Assembly (NCBI RefSeq): GCF_004803895.1
Contig: NZ_CP021978.1
Location: 7,192,001 to 7,256,000, forward strand
DNA: 64,000 bases
Direction: 5' to 3'
From: Streptomyces hawaiiensis
Lineage (GTDB): Bacteria > Actinomycetota > Actinomycetes > Streptomycetales > Streptomycetaceae
The stretch's first letter is position 1; each line of letters opens with the position of its first letter. A model generated the notes under the pieces. The model was not told the DNA's origin. It did not search any database and saw only the letters and a program-made list of their open reading frames with translations. Of this stretch, positions 37,801-44,956 are shown piece after piece. A program made the translations under genes and the position numbers.

Positions 37801-38753
37801 ACGAAGAGCCGGGCGAGCCGCCACTGCGTCTCGGCTCGCGCCTTCGTGTGGGACGGCTCTGTGAGACTGAGGGAGGCATCGAAGTCGTCCCGCGCGAGGA
37901 GGGCGTCGTCACGGCGTCTGTGGAACTGGTAGCGGGCGGCCCGGAGGCAGCCGCGGAACCTGAGCAGCATCGCCGGAGTGCCCGGGACCGCCCCGAAGGC
38001 GTCGATGCCGCACGAGGCCAGGGCAAGTGCTTCCGCCAGCGCCTGCTCGTCGTCGGCGTCCTCGTACGCGGCGGCCAGGAAACGGGTACGACGCCGGACG
38101 AGGACGCCCCAGGTCTCAACTGCACGCCCACCGGTGGGCGGCACGGATCCGCCGAGGACCTGCCGGGCCCGGGCAACGAGCTCGGCGCACGCGGCCGCGT
38201 CACCTTGCACGGCGGCGAGCTGGGCATCCGCCAGACACACTGCGGCCCGGACATCGGGCTCCCAGGGGTGCCGATACGGTCCGGTCAGAAACGGCGCCAA
38301 CTCCCTGCGGAAATCGTCAGCGTGCCGGAGGTCGCCAGCGTGCTTGGTGGCGCCGTACCGCAGCACGTGGATCAACATCATGTACCAGCGCCGCTCGGCC
38401 CAGTCCCGGACGGCTTGCGGGGGCGTGAGACGGAGCGCCTCCGCCATCAGCTCAAGGGACTGCCGGATATTGTCCAGGTCTCCTCTGGCGATCCACAGAT
38501 TGAGATGGCACGCCGCCAACTGATCGATGAGTCCCAACCGACTGGGATGCTTCTCCGGGATGCTCCGCAGAGCCTCCGCGTACATGACCGTCGCATCCTG
38601 GAGGGCCGGCACGTCGTCGGGATCCTCCTCCCACGCGCGTAGCCGCACGTAGGCGCGCAGTCCGAGGTCTCTGCCGTCGAGCGTGCCCTTTCTGAGGCCC
38701 ATCAGGAGCCCCATGACCCGCTCCCGGCTGCTGAGCCCCCGTGTGTGGTCCAT
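34827..38753 (-). CDS. TPR-CHAT caspase-like protein of a CATRA conflict system
   Basis: The 1,308-residue protein consists of ~950 residues of helical TPR-like repeats followed by a C-terminal CHAT (caspase HetF-associated with TPR) peptidase domain. The catalytic histidine is in H-F-A-G-H-G (His ~1164) and the cysteine in Y-L-S-A-C-E-T (Cys ~1208). The end M-W-A-A-Y-V-H-I-G-P is typical. CHAT proteases are activated through their repeats and cleave partner proteins in immunity. It is divergent, by 74 bases, from a small CATRA-associated protein and a CATRA membrane protein. That trio defines the system. Cytosolic; intact. Confidence 0.92.
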   Translation of the reverse strand: MDHTRGLSSRERVMGLLMGLRKGTLDGRDLGLRAYVRLRAWEEDPDDVPALQDATVMYAEALRSIPEKHPSRLGLIDQLAACHLNLWIARGDLDNIRQSLELMAEALRLTPPQAVRDWAERRWYMMLIHVLRYGATKHAGDLRHADDFRRELAPFLTGPYRHPWEPDVRAAVCLADAQLAAVQGDAAACAELVARARQVLGGSVPPTGGRAVETWGVLVRRRTRFLAAAYEDADDEQALAEALALASCGIDAFGAVPGTPAMLLRFRGCLRAARYQFHRRRDDALLARDDFDASLSLTEPSHTKARAETQWRLARLFVLMSDHRQLDAADAARVHALTMESLAALAPGSTEHAHCLVAVADIRREHTPDGSTESLHEAVGLYEQALPVLQDTNTGWEVHNRLSIALGALYKARGDLGHLDAAIGHAERALTLCPARAAPLNAPLLHSTLGEFLRVRYERFAHHEDYDRALHHTRHGLELSRYPGGAPQWALRVSNHALVVSLGGGAENLQKSEDLLHEALSHANLAPWERTHLHLNLGATMREAAEATQDRERLRTAILHLERAEASVTEGQALPLIRRNLALALHTQWHLEHRAASLDKAHDLIEAALADTPAGSPLRALLLSDLGTLLVARAHRRLGPNEPGSPSPGSLEAAERAREDVERAVDVLEAARNEPGAGLAELGLFATQYGEALSFLGQLTGDPGLMEASLRAPREAMRSLDEQGPHWVLPALFLADALVGEEQASNEHGHEAAELYGKIARHPMAAPATRWRAAVARARILTEAADWAGALDAYSTAIAGLPQMAWGGLDFDDRLNVLSNTSQTVSDAAAVALEAGAPERALELLEHGRGLLLSSALDMRTDLGAIRRRAPELAADLALSRDERASGRVRGSDDVGIQRRQSQRRWDRLVEKVRQQPGLEDFLEPLPYQELLGTSSHGAVVVLNSSSLRADALVLHDGQLKVVPLTRFRHNKAVLRADALTRSEHRPGNGDGQERLARRPYLTDVLDWLWTTVAEPVLRVLPPAPARDMNSTPPRIWWCPTGVFNRLPVHAATRLPDPCEPDHGGADSLADRFVASHTPTLRALKAAREEVDQTTPGTTSPVLLVGVGKTPPYTEHPPLDHVALEINAVARLLPAARSLRDEEAVRDVVVRHLRTGGWLHFAGHGEQDIANPDGVLYLWDHYPSGSLRIQDIARLHLEQADLAYLSACETHRTPTAHSDEPVSLAGALQLAGYRHVVASQWQLNSRRASNVARAFYETLLLTPDGRTRPPGPQAAARSAYALHTAVGILRARRPDAVDMWAAYVHIGP

Positions 38754-38827
38754 GTCCCGCCCCCCGTTGCAGTCCCGTCGGATGCCCTACTCTGTGGCCG
38801 GAGCCGGGACATTACCAAGGGGGAACT

Positions 38828-39154
38828 ATGCACGCCGAGTTGAGCGATCTCCGGGACGAGGCCCGCGAGATCCTGGAGGACGTCACCCACGCGCTGCTCA
38901 CGCCGGCCGACTGGCAGGAGATCGAGGTGTCCCTGACGGCCATGGCCAAGGCCCTGGACCAGGGCGACCATGAGACCTTCCGGCAAGAGCTCTACCGCGT
39001 CGAGGATCTGATCCCGGTGGAGCGGGGGCCGCGTACGCTGCCCGGCACGACCAGCGCCCCAGAGCCGGTCCTTGAGCGGCATGCTGTGCTCGTTGAACGG
39101 ATCGGCGCGGAGGACACCTCGGCAGACCAGACTGAGGAACAGGATGATCAGTGA
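38828..39154 (+). CDS. CATRA-associated small protein
   Basis: This 108-residue acidic, helical protein (L-R-D-E-A-R-E-I-L-E-D-V, W-Q-E-I-E-V-S-L-T-A-M-A-K-A-L) has the size and position of the small proteins that accompany CATRA systems. GGGGGA precedes ATG 38828. It overlaps the next gene by 11 bases, so the two are translated together. It may link the TPR-CHAT protease to the membrane protein or hold it inactive. The family name is from knowledge of these systems, not a search. Confidence 0.75.
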   Translation: MHAELSDLRDEAREILEDVTHALLTPADWQEIEVSLTAMAKALDQGDHETFRQELYRVEDLIPVERGPRTLPGTTSAPEPVLERHAVLVERIGAEDTSADQTEEQDDQ

Positions 39155-40685
39155 GGCGCGCTACGCACGCGAGGCACTGCTCCTCCACTACTTCTTCGGA
39201 GTGGAACAGCTCGCACTGAGGGGAACCCATCGCCTCGGCCGCCTCTGGGACGCCTGCGCGCAGGCCGGCATGGACCGCACCCCGTCACTCGGCGGCAACC
39301 TCTCCCTCCCCACCGACCTGGACGCCAGCCTCGGCGGGCGGTCCCTGTGCCAGCGGACCGACGCCACCGCGACACGCCAGGCCACGCTCTACAGCCTGAA
39401 CGGCGTGGTCGGACTCACCATCATGCTGGCGGCAGACGAAGGGACCGGCCGTACCGGCGCGCAGAGTGCCGCCCGGCTGCGCGCCCTCGCGCAGGACTGG
39501 GACGAGGCGTATGCGCGAGCTGCCGCCACCGCGGGGCACGGTACCGACGACGACCGGACGGTCATCGGGTCCGTCCGTGTCCACCGCTCGCTCACCCTTC
39601 CGGGCGGGCCCACGCCCGTGGACCCCGCGGCCGTGGGGGAAGAACTCCGACGAGAACTGGCCCCGCAGACCCAGCTCTCCCGCCCCGTCAACCTGACCGG
39701 CCAACTGGTCCTCTGGGAATTCACCCAGCGGGGTGATCCCTTCTCTGCCGACCGCGAACTCCTCGCCACCGGGCCCGCCACCGACGAGCAGGAGGGCCTG
39801 CTCGACGACTGGACCTGGACCACCGTCGACGACAGCCTCGTGCCTCTGACGCGCTATCTCGCTAACGCCACCATCGTCCGTAACCAGTACCGGGTACGCC
39901 TTGCGCATGCGGCGTCGATCGCCAGCCACCTCCGCAGGCTGCGGTGTCAGGGCGAAGAACTGACCCGGGAATGGCGAGAAGTCCTTGTGGGACACCCAGC
40001 CAGCACACGCATTGGCCGACGCGACCTGGCGCGCTGCGAGAGCATTGCCGTCCGGGCGCGGCGGCTCCTCGCGGAGGAGAGACTGGCGAACGCGGCCACC
40101 GGCGACATACGCCTGATGCAACGCAACCTGGAAATCGCAGCCGACGGCATGAAGGTCCTGGGGACGGGCACGGACGGCACCCCGAAGACAGTGGGACGCG
40201 ACAACGAGTGTCACTCGAACCTCGCCCAGATCCTCGATGACGACGTGACCCACAGCGAAATCGCCAGGGAACAGGTGGCCGAAACTGCCCGGATCGCCTC
40301 GGAGACTGCGACGCAGCATCTGCAGCGCCACCAGCAGTACCTCGCCCTGATCCAGACCGCGATCATCGGCGCCCTCCTGATGACCCTGACTGCCATCCAG
40401 GCTCTGGCGTACAAACTGCCTATCCCGGCCGGTCTGCACGCGCCGCTGATCGCCCTGCTCGGTTCGCTCGGCTTGGGCCTCCCCCTCCTCGTGGTACGTC
40501 GGTGGCGCGGCGGCACCGGGGGTCGGATCGGCAGCATCCTGGAGATCGCCTCCCTCGCCGCGACGGGCGCGGCTGCGGGCTGGCTGGTAGGACGCGCCCT
40601 CGGACACACCAGCCTCTTGGTCCTCAGCGGGGTCCTCCTCCTGGGCGTCGCCGGAATGTGGCTGACGCGCCGGTCGTCCCCTTGA
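39144..40685 (+). CDS. CATRA protein with C-terminal membrane anchor
   Basis: The 513-residue protein starts at ATG 39144 inside the previous gene. The N-terminal region (Y-A-R-E-A-L-L-L-H-Y-F-F-G-V-E-Q-L) and the following helical region fit the CATRA-N and CATRA-C (caspase and TPR repeat associated) domains. Four hydrophobic helices close the protein at ~402-423, 433-452, 464-483 and 488-508, separated by a basic R-R-W-R-G-G loop. In the proposed model the CHAT protease cleaves or releases its partner when infection is sensed, and the membrane part then harms the cell. That mechanism is inferred. Confidence 0.85.
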   Translation: MISEARYAREALLLHYFFGVEQLALRGTHRLGRLWDACAQAGMDRTPSLGGNLSLPTDLDASLGGRSLCQRTDATATRQATLYSLNGVVGLTIMLAADEGTGRTGAQSAARLRALAQDWDEAYARAAATAGHGTDDDRTVIGSVRVHRSLTLPGGPTPVDPAAVGEELRRELAPQTQLSRPVNLTGQLVLWEFTQRGDPFSADRELLATGPATDEQEGLLDDWTWTTVDDSLVPLTRYLANATIVRNQYRVRLAHAASIASHLRRLRCQGEELTREWREVLVGHPASTRIGRRDLARCESIAVRARRLLAEERLANAATGDIRLMQRNLEIAADGMKVLGTGTDGTPKTVGRDNECHSNLAQILDDDVTHSEIAREQVAETARIASETATQHLQRHQQYLALIQTAIIGALLMTLTAIQALAYKLPIPAGLHAPLIALLGSLGLGLPLLVVRRWRGGTGGRIGSILEIASLAATGAAAGWLVGRALGHTSLLVLSGVLLLGVAGMWLTRRSSP

Positions 40686-40809
40686 ACCCGTCACCCGGTA
40701 CGACCGGCCCGCACGCGGGTGGCCGGATCTGATGCACCGGGATGCACCAAGTGAAGCTGAGCGATCACGATGACCGCTGCCAGTCCGCACGACGAGAAGC
40801 AGGCACCTC

Positions 40810-41427
40810 ATGACCACACCGCCTCCAGAGCCGCTTGGCTCCGCCCCTTGGCCGACCTGGCGCAAGGCCCTGGCCGTCGTCGCCTCCGCTGTGCTCTCGG
40901 GCGTGGTGGGCGCCTGGGCCCAGAACTGGTTCGCAGACGATCCCGCCCCGCCCGGGTCGGCCGCCGACCGCACGGTGGTGACCGCCGAGAGCGACGACGG
41001 CCGTCCGTCCACAGAACCCGGTACGCCGTTCACCGAGACGGACCCCGACACGTATTGCGCCCGCCAGCCGAGGGCGGTGGGATCAGTGGAATGGGTCCCC
41101 TGCGCACGCGTCACCGCGGACGCGGTCCACTTCGGTGTCCTGGTCCGCAACACGGGGGGACGCCAGGAACTCCGCCTTCGCCTCGGGTACGTCCGCGCAG
41201 AGCACCCGGTCCCCTGCGACGCGCCGGAGGACGAGGTGTCCCTCACGGCCGAGCCCGCCACGACGGCGTGGTTCACTCTCCCGGGATGTTCCGTCACGCG
41301 CGTGCACGGAGCCGTCCAGGCCACCGCCCAACTTGCTCCCAAGGACGGCGACCTCTCCGCAACCGCGCTCTCACCCACGCTCCACATCCAGCCGAATGGA
41401 TCGGTAGTGCATCCGGCGCCCAACTGA
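40810..41427 (+). CDS. Membrane-anchored or secreted unknown in the CATRA element
   Basis: The protein has 205 residues with one N-terminal hydrophobic helix (A-L-A-V-V-A-S-A-V-L-S-G-V-V-G-A-W-A, ~19-37) and then an acidic linker. An extracytoplasmic beta-rich domain with four cysteines (T-Y-C-A-R, V-P-C-A-R, P-C-D-A, P-G-C-S) could form two disulphides. It follows the CATRA gene by 124 bases in the same direction and may be part of the same unit. No family is recognised. Confidence 0.65.
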   Translation: MTTPPPEPLGSAPWPTWRKALAVVASAVLSGVVGAWAQNWFADDPAPPGSAADRTVVTAESDDGRPSTEPGTPFTETDPDTYCARQPRAVGSVEWVPCARVTADAVHFGVLVRNTGGRQELRLRLGYVRAEHPVPCDAPEDEVSLTAEPATTAWFTLPGCSVTRVHGAVQATAQLAPKDGDLSATALSPTLHIQPNGSVVHPAPN

Positions 41428-41576
41428 CCCGGGACGGCCGGTTCAGATCAAGCAATGGCGCGGGCTGGCCATCCGCTACGACAAGGTGCCCGCAAGCTTC
41501 AAGGCCGGACTCCACCTCCCGGCGCCGTCATCAGGCTGCGCAGCCTCCCCGCCACGCGAAACATGCCCAGTGAGTG

Positions 41577-42353
41577 CTATGAGACCGTGGTGATCTTCAG
41601 GGATAGGTTCGGCGCCCAGGGGGCTTCAACGATCTGAGCGCGAACCAGTCTGCCCTTGTCTGTGATCACACAGATCGAGTTGCCTGCGATGAGTCCGGCT
41701 TCCTCCACTGCATTCGAGTGCATGAGGATGCCTTCGAGCCCACCGCCGTTCGCGGCAGCCTCGCAGGCTTGCTTACTGAACGGTTGGCGCTTCGAGAGGA
41801 CACCAGCGTGGCTGTCTCGCGCCGTCCCAAATTCGACCGGGGAGCAGCCGTACCAATTCAGATCCGCTGGTGCGGCTGCGTCCTCGGCGTCGGGCTCGGC
41901 CCTGTCGACTCGGGTGACGAAGGGGTACGAGTCAAAGTCGATGTGGCTGGCGTAGTCGCATGTGCTATCGCCGTTGAGACGGAGAGGTAGCGGCTCCCCC
42001 GGGAAGGGCTTTGCTGGGTCGATGCTCGGCTCGGGGCTCTCCGCATCGGCTGAGGCCGAGGACGCCGCAGACGATGGCGCGGAAGCGGTGGGTGGCTTCG
42101 CGGCGTGAGTAGTAGCCGTGGCCGAGGGCTTCGCGTCTTCCTTCTCGTCGTCATCATCAGAGGTGGCGACAACGAAGATGCCACCGATCACAGCTGCCAA
42201 CACAGCTCCGATCAAAGTTGCGCGGGCGCTGATGCGAGCCGCTGTGATCGCCGGGTCGACAGGCTGTCTCGCAGGTGGGCGCCGGTCCGGCCTGGGTGGC
42301 TCCTGACCAGGCGAAGGCGACGTGCTGGTGTTGTTCGAGTTATCGGCTGCCAT
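41577..42353 (-). CDS. Membrane-anchored unknown at the right end of the element
   Basis: This 258-residue protein has a proline-rich cytoplasmic N-terminus. One membrane helix lies at ~47-63 (A-T-L-I-G-A-V-L-A-A-V-I-G-G-I-F-V-V), then an acidic and serine-rich linker. The C-terminal domain has cysteines (C-D-Y-A, Y-G-C, Q-A-C, S-I-C). GGGGGAG lies just before ATG 42353. Overall design resembles the DUF4839-type protein at 30412. Function unknown. Confidence 0.65.
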   Translation of the reverse strand: MAADNSNNTSTSPSPGQEPPRPDRRPPARQPVDPAITAARISARATLIGAVLAAVIGGIFVVATSDDDDEKEDAKPSATATTHAAKPPTASAPSSAASSASADAESPEPSIDPAKPFPGEPLPLRLNGDSTCDYASHIDFDSYPFVTRVDRAEPDAEDAAAPADLNWYGCSPVEFGTARDSHAGVLSKRQPFSKQACEAAANGGGLEGILMHSNAVEEAGLIAGNSICVITDKGRLVRAQIVEAPWAPNLSLKITTVS

Positions 42354-42672
42354 CGGCTCCCCCGATCTACGCGGCTTGATGCACCACGAGATCTACCGCA
42401 TGCGCTACGAGACCACCAACACGCAACATCTTATGGTCACTTGACGCTCACGGACGGGCAGCGTGGACCCCTCCGACTGGCAGGGCGTCCGGATCAAGCG
42501 GCTCCCAAATGGAGATCCGGGCGGCGTGCGGGTCCAACGAGAGCTTGGACGCCCTCTGCACCGAGAGCTCCACCATCCTGCCAAGCACTCCAGATGCTTG
42601 ATCACCTAGACCACGAAAGGGACAGCATCATGGGCGGTCTGACGGACCTGAACAGAAAGACTTGACAGGGAA
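42354..42672. other. Right end of the element: gene debris
   Basis: A plus-strand frame from 42361 to the stop at 42442-42444 (G-L-M-H-H-E-I-Y-R-M-R-Y-E-T-T-N-T-Q-H) looks like the tail of a lost gene. The rest shows no gene or strong hairpin. The inner arm CAGGGAA next to the att core is at 42666-42672. Confidence 0.4.
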
Positions 42673-42993
42673 TTGTGCTCGTGCGAGCACTGCACGCGCC
42701 TGTCCGGTGCGCCGGCGATGGCGTGGGTCGGATTCCACAGGGACGCTCTGAAGTGGACGGGCCCGGTAGGTGAGCCGACGTACTTCTCCACCTGGCCGAC
42801 GCTTCATCGAGGGTCCTGCCAGCGCTGCCGCACCCAGCTCACCTCCGTCGCGGACGGCTCGGACATGATCATGGTCGCGATCTTCAGTCTTTCCCGCAGC
42901 GCTGAACTGGCCCCGGTCGGACACAGCTACCGCGAGGAGGCGGCGCCTTGGATGGCCATCACGCTCGCGCCCGACCCGCAGCGCCGGACATGA
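42673..42993 (+). pseudogene. GFA-family gene, 3-prime half
   Basis: From TTGTGCT onward the frame reads L-C-S-C-E-H-C-T-R-L-S-G-A-P-A-M, then W-P-T-L-H-R-G-S-C-Q-R-C and V-A-D-G-S-D-M-I-M-V. These are the central and C-terminal zinc-binding motifs of GFA proteins. With the half at 34274 the gene would code for 145 residues with CxC, CxCxxC and CxxC. It has no start of its own. Confidence 0.9.
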
Positions 42994-43013
42994 TGGTCTA
43001 CGCTGAGCCCCGG

Positions 43014-43373
43014 TTACGAGATCGGCGCGTCCCCGCGGGCATTCACGGCGAATTCGGGCGGTCCTGCTCGGACCGCGCGGCGCAGCTCCACACTCCATTG
43101 CTCCAGCGGGTCGGCCCGCAGCGTGTCCCAGGTGATCGGAGTGAGGATCAGCTCGGCGACGGCTTCCCTAACCATCTCCACCAGAGACTCGCTGATTCTC
43201 TTCGCTCCCCGTCGGCCTCCCACGGCGTTCCCCCATCCTCGTGCCACGTGGCCCGCCCGGGACCCGATATGGAGGACCGGGACGGGGGAATGGGTGCGGG
43301 CCCGGGGTCCAACGTCGAGGAGATCCGTACGCTCAACGGGCCAACGGCGTCTTGTGGCGCTTGGTGACCTCAT
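43014..43373 (-). CDS. Hypothetical protein coupled to the upstream HTH-like gene
   Basis: This 119-residue protein has an arginine-rich first half. A more structured C-terminal helix region follows (I-S-E-S-L-V-E-M-V-R-E-A-V-A-E-L-I, W-S-V-E-L-R-R-A-V). Its ATG overlaps the stop of the 380-residue gene (ATGA at 43370-43373), so both are one operon. No family is recognised. Confidence 0.55.
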   Translation of the reverse strand: MRSPSATRRRWPVERTDLLDVGPRARTHSPVPVLHIGSRAGHVARGWGNAVGGRRGAKRISESLVEMVREAVAELILTPITWDTLRADPLEQWSVELRRAVRAGPPEFAVNARGDAPIS

Positions 43374-44509
43374 GCTTCGCCGTCCGAGCTGGCGGTGGGT
43401 GCGTTACAGCTCGCGAGTATGCGACGACCAAGGCCCGGCACGTCGTCCAAGGCAGGGTCCAGTGCCGTGACATCCTCCTGGAACGTGCTCAGCCGTCGCG
43501 GCGAGGTGCACACGTCCAGGAGAAGGCCAGTGAAGCCTTTCCAGGCCCGTTCCCCGGGACGGCGGCTGATGGCCTCAGCCCGCTTCAGGTATTCGTCCGT
43601 GCGCCGGTTTGATGTCCGAATTGCCTCAATGTGCAGTACGTCCGGATTGTCGATCCCTGCTTGCCGGGCCAAGGCCAGCGCAGGGGAGGCTTCTACGAGA
43701 AGGGCCAGCACGTCGCGGACCGTGCAGATCACCGGATACTCGACCCGCTCCATCCTCTGGACCCGGTCTTCGAGTGAGGGCCAGCGAGGTTGGCGGGAAA
43801 ATGGTCTCTCGCTGACGCCCTCTGCCTTTCGGACGGCCTTACTCCATTGGGCGAACAACTGGTTGCCGTACTCGTCAGCGAGTTCCGGCAGTGACTTGCT
43901 GACTGCCTCCACGATGGCGTCGGCGCCGTAGTTCTCGAAGCCGAGCACTGTGGCCACGGCGAAGGTGGCGAGACCGTCGGCGTCGGCAAGATTATCGGGT
44001 GCCGTCGTGCCCGGTGGGTGCCTTCTTTGTGTCGCCTGCCGGTACAGCTTTGAGAAATAGCGGTGAGCCGACTCCAGGGCGGCGTCCATGGCCTTGTCGG
44101 GGCAGCTGCTTGCGGACCGGGCGGCCTTCTCGATGGCGGCAAGTGGATGAGAGTCGTCCCGGGCCATGTACCAGGCCAAAGCGCGTCGAACCGCACGTTC
44201 GGGCAGCGGTATCGACGTGGCCGCAAGGCCCTGATCGAACCGAGGGTGCGTGGTGAACACGTGGAGTACCGCCTGCTCCAGGGGTCTCTTCTTGATGGTG
44301 GCCAAAGCCAGGGCCTCAGCGACCACGAAAGTCTCCGGCAGGAGCTCCGAGGTGGACCCAGACCCACGCCCCAGGCCGTGCTGTTTCCTCCAGGGGAGCG
44401 CGCCGAACTCCCGCCATCGGCGGATCTTCGCCCAGCTCACTGATAGCCCATCCGCCGCAAGCCGCTCACGCAGTCGCCGTTCGGCGTCACTGGGCTCTTT
44501 CCACGCCAC
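43370..44509 (-). CDS. Uncharacterised protein with N-terminal HTH-like segment
   Basis: The protein has 379 residues. The N-terminus (L-S-V-S-W-A-K-I-R-R-W-R-E-F-G-A-L-P) looks like a MerR-type or excisionase-type recognition helix. The rest is mainly helical, without membrane segments. It is the first gene of a two-gene operon and could be a regulator of accessory DNA. I do not recognise the family. Confidence 0.6.
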   Translation of the reverse strand: MAWKEPSDAERRLRERLAADGLSVSWAKIRRWREFGALPWRKQHGLGRGSGSTSELLPETFVVAEALALATIKKRPLEQAVLHVFTTHPRFDQGLAATSIPLPERAVRRALAWYMARDDSHPLAAIEKAARSASSCPDKAMDAALESAHRYFSKLYRQATQRRHPPGTTAPDNLADADGLATFAVATVLGFENYGADAIVEAVSKSLPELADEYGNQLFAQWSKAVRKAEGVSERPFSRQPRWPSLEDRVQRMERVEYPVICTVRDVLALLVEASPALALARQAGIDNPDVLHIEAIRTSNRRTDEYLKRAEAISRRPGERAWKGFTGLLLDVCTSPRRLSTFQEDVTALDPALDDVPGLGRRILASCNAPTASSDGEA

Positions 44510-44631
44510 GGGGCCAGTCTAGTTAGAACCCCGCGATCCACAGAGGCCCTCACCGTGGGACGGGTTGGCCTACTGGGCATACGAGTGCCGCGCGTTGTGC
44601 GCACGGCAACCAGGCCAGATGGGAAGATCAA

Positions 44632-44763
44632 ATGACAAGCCGATTCCGCAAGGGGCCTCGACACATGCTTCGGGTTGCCGGGTTCGCCATGATCCGAGGT
44701 GCTGCGTACGCGGTCGGCAGCGCTGCCGTGACTGGCGGGATCTGGTGGTTCCAGTCCCGGTAG
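44632..44763 (+). CDS. 43-residue small membrane protein
   Basis: The ATG at 44632, with GGGAAG 7 bases before it, opens a short frame. The product has a basic N-terminus (T-S-R-F-R-K-G-P-R-H) and one membrane helix (~19-38, A-A-Y-A-V-G-S-A-A-V-T-G-G-I-W-W-F), ending Q-S-R. A strong terminator lies ~100 bases downstream. Basic-then-helix proteins of this size can be toxins or membrane regulators; that is inference only. Confidence 0.5.
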   Translation: MTSRFRKGPRHMLRVAGFAMIRGAAYAVGSAAVTGGIWWFQSR

Positions 44764-44864
44764 TTCGTGCCGGCTCGCGCTCCCTGCGCAGTGAAGTGAG
44801 GCGCGAGGTGTGGCCAACTGTGGTGCTCAGACTGGCCAACCTGGACGCTCAGTCACATTTCCCG

Positions 44865-44917
44865 TGGTCGGGTAGCTGGGGATCAGCAATGGTCCCCAGC
44901 TACCCGACCAAATTTTT
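44865..44917. terminator. Strong bidirectional rho-independent terminator
   Basis: An exact 18-bp stem (44865-44882 with 44893-44910) encloses a 10-base loop and is followed by AATTTTT. It separates the small plus-strand gene from the minus-strand gene ending at 44957 and is one of the clearest terminators in the window. Confidence 0.9.
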
Positions 44918-44956
44918 CGTGGCCTGGCACTCACCCCGGACGCCGCCCGGGCCGGA

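Larger units (their letters stand above)
34391..42679. mobile_element. 8.3-kb integrated element flanked by TTGTGCT (CATRA cargo)
   Basis: TTGTGCT at 34391-34397 and 42673-42679 is the only sequence shared by the two borders. Joining the flanks there restores the GFA gene. The rebuilt empty site has arms CGCAC and GTGCG around the core. The rebuilt element joint has arms CAGGGAA and TTCTCTG around it. Inverted arms about a 6-8 base core are what tyrosine recombinases use. The insert carries an integrase N-terminal stub at its left end, the CATRA genes and two membrane proteins. No intact integrase remains, so it looks immobile now. Confidence 0.85.

Noticed and set aside
39285..41423. 712-codon minus-strand frame opposite the CATRA gene
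   Set aside because: Antisense to a well-supported gene; no recognisable motif or start signal.
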